Position numbers and translations under genes: made by a program
Notes under the pieces: generated by a model
Database searches by the model: none
Told to the model about the DNA's origin: nothing
The model's input: the letters and a program-made list of their open reading frames with translations, nothing else
NCBI GenBank assembly: GCA_018266295.1
Contig: JAFEAQ010000015.1
Span: 62,001-126,000, forward strand
Direction of reading: 5' to 3'
Length of the DNA stretch: 64,000 nucleotides
From: Bdellovibrionales bacterium
GTDB taxonomy: Bacteria; Bdellovibrionota; Bdellovibrionia; Bdellovibrionales; Bdellovibrionaceae
Shown here: positions 60,591 through 64,000 of the stretch, piece after piece
Layout: each line of letters begins with the position of its first letter
How positions within the stretch are numbered: the stretch's first letter is position 1

Positions 60591-61483
60591 TGAAGAAGAT
60601 CGTCGCCGGGATTTTAGTTTTAGCGGTTGTTGCCTGGGGATCTTACAATTTTGGCCACAAAGCAGGCCTGGCGGAAATCGATATCGGAAAAGGCGAAGAA
60701 AAAGCCAAAGAAGACCTGATCGCCCTCACGCGCAGTGATTTTGAAGAATATCAGAAGCTAAAAACCCTCGAAGAACGCTATCAAAAGGCCGACGAAATCC
60801 TCGGCAAAGTCGTCACGATCTTTTTAGCCGACCTGGGGATCCGATTAAGTTACAAACCGGTGGGGGCCGGGGAGTTGGGAACCTCCTGCCCGCCCGCTCC
60901 CGTAGTGCGATGTCCGACGCCCCCGCCGCAAGCGCGCGCGGCTCCAGAAGCGCCATCCCCAACACCGAAGTCGAATCTGACGTGGCTGCGTGAGGAGCTG
61001 CGCCTTGTGAATGAAAACAATGCAGAAGACGCCCTCAGAGATCTCAAGAAAATGATCATTCCGGATTTCTTTAGCGCCATTCAATCTGCCCAACCAATGA
61101 CCACTCAGGATGCCCTAGCCATTGAGGGAAAATTTGCCGGCGAAATCAATTTCATCAACCATAAAGAGAACAAATCCGACTGGCTGATAGATTGGGAGGT
61201 TCATTTGCGCTCGCCGACCTCGATGACAGGCCCGATGCTGATCACGCTCACGAATAAGTCCACCGGGAAGGTTTTCAGCCGCACTAAAGGCAATACGCCG
61301 GGCAAGGATTTTATGAAAATCCCCGGGAGCCGAGGACTCCTCGTCAACGTCTATGGCGACGATGGGTATATTCAGATTTATCCGTTTGAAAATAAGAATA
61401 CCTGGCTCGGCAACTACTATGGAAAAGTCAAACTAGGGACTTACCAAATGACCGGCCAGGTTCGTTTGAACCGCGTTCAATAA
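60590..61483 (+). CDS. Membrane-anchored periplasmic protein coupled to the recombinase
   Basis: 297 aa. N-terminal helix 4-20 (IVAGILVLAVVAWGSYNFG) without a cleavable signal, so anchored in the inner membrane. A coiled-coil-like stretch (about 33-72) and a Pro-rich linker (about 100-125, CPPAPVVRCPTPPPQARAAPEAP) lead to a C-terminal domain (about 150-297), beta-rich with GKFAGEINFINHKENKSDWLI and GNYYGKVKLGTYQM. No family recognised. Translational coupling to a tyrosine recombinase is unusual and suggests joint expression. The stop touches the stop of the converging gene. Confidence 0.7.
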   Translation: MKKIVAGILVLAVVAWGSYNFGHKAGLAEIDIGKGEEKAKEDLIALTRSDFEEYQKLKTLEERYQKADEILGKVVTIFLADLGIRLSYKPVGAGELGTSCPPAPVVRCPTPPPQARAAPEAPSPTPKSNLTWLREELRLVNENNAEDALRDLKKMIIPDFFSAIQSAQPMTTQDALAIEGKFAGEINFINHKENKSDWLIDWEVHLRSPTSMTGPMLITLTNKSTGKVFSRTKGNTPGKDFMKIPGSRGLLVNVYGDDGYIQIYPFENKNTWLGNYYGKVKLGTYQMTGQVRLNRVQ

Positions 61484-61984
61484 TTACTTAGAAAGATCGT
61501 AGCAAGAAACTTGGTCGCCGCTTTGTGTGAACAAGTAGATACTGTCATCACCGTTCATTCCGACTAATTTGCCTGTTTGCGCTTCGAAGATAAGTCCATA
61601 AGGGTTATCACCTGGGTAAGATTTCACTTCGATATAGAGCTTGCTGGTTTTGTTAAACTTCATCGTGATAATAGCGAGGTCGTTGTACTCTTCTTGACCA
61701 CCCTTGCCGAAGAGAGCTTTGATTTCAGCAAAACTCAAAGCTTGAGATGTGTATTCGCGCTCAAGCAGGTGCTGATTCACGAGGTTTAACTGGAAATCAG
61801 TCAAAGACTTGACCTCTCTGATATCTAAAGACTCTACTTCTTCATAGTCCACTTTAGAGCCTTCTTCAGCTTCGAGTTGGCAAAGCTCCACAGGCAGGCT
61901 GGATAGTTTCGGCAATGGATTTGCCTCAGCGTTTGCAACCATTGCCATCGTTAAAAGACCGAAAACCACCAATACTGACTTCAT
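61484..61984 (-). CDS. Small secreted protein, unknown family
   Basis: 166 aa from the ATG at 61984, after AAGGAG; the frame opens to 62038 without an SD. Signal peptide 1-18 (ends MVANAEA). The mature part begins with a Leu-rich stretch (NPLPKLSSLPVELCQLEAEEG) and has a central domain with SLDIREVKSLTDFQLNLVNQHLLER and FNKTSKLYIEVKSYPGDNPYG. Two Cys lie far apart. Exported. No family recognised. The stop is directly next to the converging coupled gene. Confidence 0.7.
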   Translation of the reverse strand: MKSVLVVFGLLTMAMVANAEANPLPKLSSLPVELCQLEAEEGSKVDYEEVESLDIREVKSLTDFQLNLVNQHLLEREYTSQALSFAEIKALFGKGGQEEYNDLAIITMKFNKTSKLYIEVKSYPGDNPYGLIFEAQTGKLVGMNGDDSIYLFTQSGDQVSCYDLSK

Positions 61985-62113
61985 CTGAAACTCCTTGGGA
62001 ATGGCAAGGGTTCTACGGGAGTCCCCAAGGGTTATCAATTGCGTAAGGAAAAGCTTATTATGCCTGAATGGAATAGTATTTTTTGCGTACGTTTAGCTTG
62101 GCTTTAAAAAGGG

Positions 62114-62150
62114 AAACGCCCGAGTTGGGGGGGGGGATACTCAGGCGTTT
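62114..62150 (-). terminator. Hairpin with C10/G10 loop after the gene at 62190
   Basis: AAACGCC-GAGT and ACTC-GGCGTTT form an eleven-pair stem with one internal mismatch. The loop holds ten G on the plus strand (62127-62136). On the minus strand CCCTTTTT follows, so it may terminate the gene ending at 62190. Confidence 0.6.
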
Positions 62151-62189
62151 AGGGGGTCATTTGAATTTTTATCTAAGCCGGATCAAATC

Positions 62190-62525
62190 TTAGAATGATT
62201 TGTCAGCAGCTTTAATTTCGTTAGCCAAACGGTTCATTTGCTTATCTTCTGATGGACGGTAGTGAACCATTTCTTTGTCGTAAGTTGTGAAAGCTTTTTT
62301 AGTCGGTGTATTCACACTCGAGTCGAAAGCGCCAGCGACTTCAACCATTTCTTTTTTAGGCATTTGCGCTTGGCGAGTCTCGTTCATTTGTTCTTTGAGT
62401 TCGTTACGCAATTGCATTTGGGCATTTTGATTCTCATTGATCATCGCGTTGAAATCTTCAACTTTAGCAGAAGAGATTGCAGGGATCATCATTGCCACTA
62501 CGAGAGAGAGAAGAGTTGTTTTCAT
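62190..62525 (-). CDS. Small secreted helical protein, unknown family
   Basis: 111 aa from the ATG at 62525, after TTGGAGGA; the frame opens to 62537. Signal peptide 1-20 (ends AISSAK). The mature part is helical and Gln/Glu/Asn-rich (FNAMINENQNAQMQLRNELKEQMNETRQAQ), then KKAFTTYDKEMVHYRPSEDKQMNRL. No Cys. Exported. A terminator-like hairpin follows. Such small helical proteins can be chaperone- or coat-like, but I have no evidence for either. Confidence 0.7.
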   Translation of the reverse strand: MKTTLLSLVVAMMIPAISSAKVEDFNAMINENQNAQMQLRNELKEQMNETRQAQMPKKEMVEVAGAFDSSVNTPTKKAFTTYDKEMVHYRPSEDKQMNRLANEIKAADKSF

Positions 62526-62694
62526 AAGGTCCTCCAAGTTTTAATAATTCGGCTTATACCTAGTACTAAAGCAAGCACGGTGCCAACCCAGATGCGCTAC
62601 GATGGATTTGGAAAACGTGCCAATGTATCACCCCGGGAAACTGCCAATTTGGGGGTACAACTGTTCGGTTTCTAACAGGAAGGGGCTCTCTAAA

Positions 62695-63372
62695 ATGCAG
62701 CCGATGCGAGCTCGTGCTTGCCTCGGTGGTTTTGGTGGAATATTGTCTCACATTGAGATGATTAAAAGCCTATTCCCGACCGACATATACTATGCCCCAC
62801 TAACCACTGACGGCGCCAAACGCCTGAATAAAGACCTCCTACAGGAAAGCCTCAAATTTAGCGAGATTGATGAGGCCGGAATTGAGTGGTCGGCAAAGAA
62901 CTACCGGGGCGGCTATACCTCTTATGGGTCGATTGCTCATCTTCACCAGGTGTCTACAACCTTTGAGGACCTTAAAAAGGCCATCGATAAGCATGTCCGC
63001 AAGTATATTAAGCACCTCGAGATGGACGTCGATCCAAAGCAGATCCAAATGACAAGCTGCTGGATCAATATCATGCCGGAAGGGACCTTCCATACCATGC
63101 ATATCCACCCTCTTTCTGTGATCAGCGGGACCTATTACGTGCAAACTCCGAAAAACTGCAGCGCGATCAAATTTGAAGACCCGCGCATGGTGGGCTTTAT
63201 GGCCTCCCCTCCGCGTGCTGAAAATGCCCAAGAGCGCAACCAGCGCTTCGTGGAGTTAAAACCTCAGGCGGGCCATGTGGTGCTGTTTGAAAGCTGGATG
63301 CGCCATGAAGTGCCGCAGAACCAATCATCCACTGAGCGTATCAGCATCAGCTTTAACTACGACTGGATCTAA
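62695..63372 (+). CDS. Putative 2OG-Fe(II) oxygenase (TIGR02466-like)
   Basis: 225 aa from the ATG at 62695, after AGGAAGGGG. Another ATG at 62758 begins exactly at the family's usual FPTDIYYAPL start, so either is possible; the frame also opens from 62602. Landmarks follow the group: WINIMPEGTFHTMHIHPLSVISGTYYVQ, KFEDPRM, GHVVLFESWMRHEVPQN and the 2OG-binding Arg in ERISISFN. The metal site is H-x-H rather than the standard H-x-D, as in this subgroup. Possible protein or small-molecule hydroxylase. Cytosolic. Confidence 0.75.
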   Translation: MQPMRARACLGGFGGILSHIEMIKSLFPTDIYYAPLTTDGAKRLNKDLLQESLKFSEIDEAGIEWSAKNYRGGYTSYGSIAHLHQVSTTFEDLKKAIDKHVRKYIKHLEMDVDPKQIQMTSCWINIMPEGTFHTMHIHPLSVISGTYYVQTPKNCSAIKFEDPRMVGFMASPPRAENAQERNQRFVELKPQAGHVVLFESWMRHEVPQNQSSTERISISFNYDWI

Positions 63373-63377
63373 GTGCG

Positions 63378-64000
63378 ATGTCGGCGATGTTGGAACTGCA
63401 AAATATCCAAAAGAAATTCGCCGATCGCGAGATTTTAAAATCCGTCAGCTTAGAGCTCGGTGAAGGTGAGTTTCTTTGTGTGCTTGGCCCCTCGGGTTGT
63501 GGCAAATCTACTTTGCTGCGGATCATGGCGGGACTTGAAACATCGAGTAGTGGACAACTAACTTGGAAAAACTCGGATCATAACTTTGCCTTCGTCTTTC
63601 AAGAGGCCCAATTGCTTGCTTGGCGAAACGTTTTAGAAAACACTCGTTTGCCGTTAGAGCTGCAAAAACAGCCCGAAGATATTCAAAATAAAAAATCCCG
63701 CGAGGCTCTTGAAAAAGTTCAGCTGAATAATTTTGAAAACCATTTCCCCCATGAGCTTTCTGGCGGGATGAAAATGCGCGTGTCTATTGCTCGCGCCCTC
63801 AGCTCTTCACCGCGAGTCCTGTTTATGGATGAACCGTTTTCTGCATTAGATGAGGTCACGCGCTTTTCGATGCAAAAACAATTGCGTGATCTTTGCGAAA
63901 AAGAAAAACTCAGCGTGGTGTTTGTGACGCACTCGACTTATGAAGCGGCCTTTCTTGCAGACCGCGTACTCATGATGAACACCAAAGGCGGCGAGTTCAT
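63378..64000 (+). CDS. ABC transporter ATP-binding protein, 3' end outside window
   Basis: Open to the window edge, 207 complete codons visible. Walker A is GPSGCGKSTLLR, the Q-loop VFQEAQLLAWRNV, the signature HELSGGMKMR, Walker B VLFMDEPFSALDEV and the H-loop VTHSTYEAAFLADR. The WRNV and ELSGGM pattern points to the nitrate/sulfonate/taurine (NrtD/SsuB/TauB) importer branch. It starts five bases after the oxygenase stop, with no strong SD, so the genes may be coupled. The permease and binding protein would lie beyond the window. Confidence 0.9.
   Translation, partial: MSAMLELQNIQKKFADREILKSVSLELGEGEFLCVLGPSGCGKSTLLRIMAGLETSSSGQLTWKNSDHNFAFVFQEAQLLAWRNVLENTRLPLELQKQPEDIQNKKSREALEKVQLNNFENHFPHELSGGMKMRVSIARALSSSPRVLFMDEPFSALDEVTRFSMQKQLRDLCEKEKLSVVFVTHSTYEAAFLADRVLMMNTKGGEF

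Noticed and set aside
1-64000. CRISPR array, insertion sequence, rRNA or prophage
   Set aside because: No regularly spaced repeats, transposase frames, rRNA landmarks or phage structural clusters were seen on either strand.

Overview
The window reads as chromosome of a predatory delta-like bacterium of the Bdellovibrio group (Bdellovibrionota). I infer this from four things. There is a mosaic trimeric fibre gene with phage-tail-like and YadA-like repeats. There is a DUF4423/TIGR02147-type regulator next to small secreted proteins. There are many signal-peptide or lipobox hydrolases: an M28 peptidase, trypsin-like proteases, an NlpC/P60-like protein, a NodB deacetylase, an esterase and a PLD. 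The core genes have mid-GC codon use. No rRNA, insertion sequence, prophage block or CRISPR array is visible.

Layout. 1-7.5 kb is housekeeping: a cut map gene, a GNAT, miaB, a DUF151 nuclease-like protein, a gamma-carbonic-anhydrase-like protein and guaB-guaA. 7.6-15.7 kb holds two secreted proteins behind the same 24-bp palindromic motif, then dnaE with two downstream genes that look like a split FlgT flagellar protein. A tRNA-Val(GAC) follows at 15.8 kb. 16-19.6 kb holds envelope proteins, a serine protease lipoprotein, a 56-aa microprotein and a secreted class I amidotransferase. 19.7-23.6 kb contains a GST and a compact set that can be read as an ornithine-lipid locus: a PlsC/OlsA-like acyltransferase, an arginase and an OlsB-like N-acyltransferase. 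23.6-25.7 kb has a palindromic repeat, ttcA and mscS. 25.8-40 kb is rich in envelope and hydrolase genes.

40-45 kb is one minus-strand run of seven genes, six for small secreted proteins and one for a DUF4423 regulator. Two of its operons share a 29-bp operator-like site. 45-49.8 kb is a small lipoprotein followed by a 1493-aa mosaic fibre, the best candidate here for a prey-recognition system. 50-57.7 kb has an esterase, a lipoprotein, bamB-yfgM, a branched-chain amino-acid dehydrogenase, a POTRA-less Omp85-type barrel and a protease with a P domain. 57.9-62.5 kb has tandem lipoproteins, a membrane-anchored HTH protein with phased upstream repeats, and a catalytic-domain-only tyrosine recombinase coupled to a membrane-anchored partner. 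The window ends with a 2OG-Fe(II) oxygenase and a cut ABC-transporter ATPase gene.

Non-coding highlights are a dispersed imperfect palindromic repeat present twice (about 23.8 and 53.8 kb), two G10 tracts beside inverted repeats, two shared operator motifs, and several leaders of secreted-hydrolase genes in which the Shine-Dalgarno sequence lies inside a hairpin stem. All calls come from reading the sequence; no database search was run.
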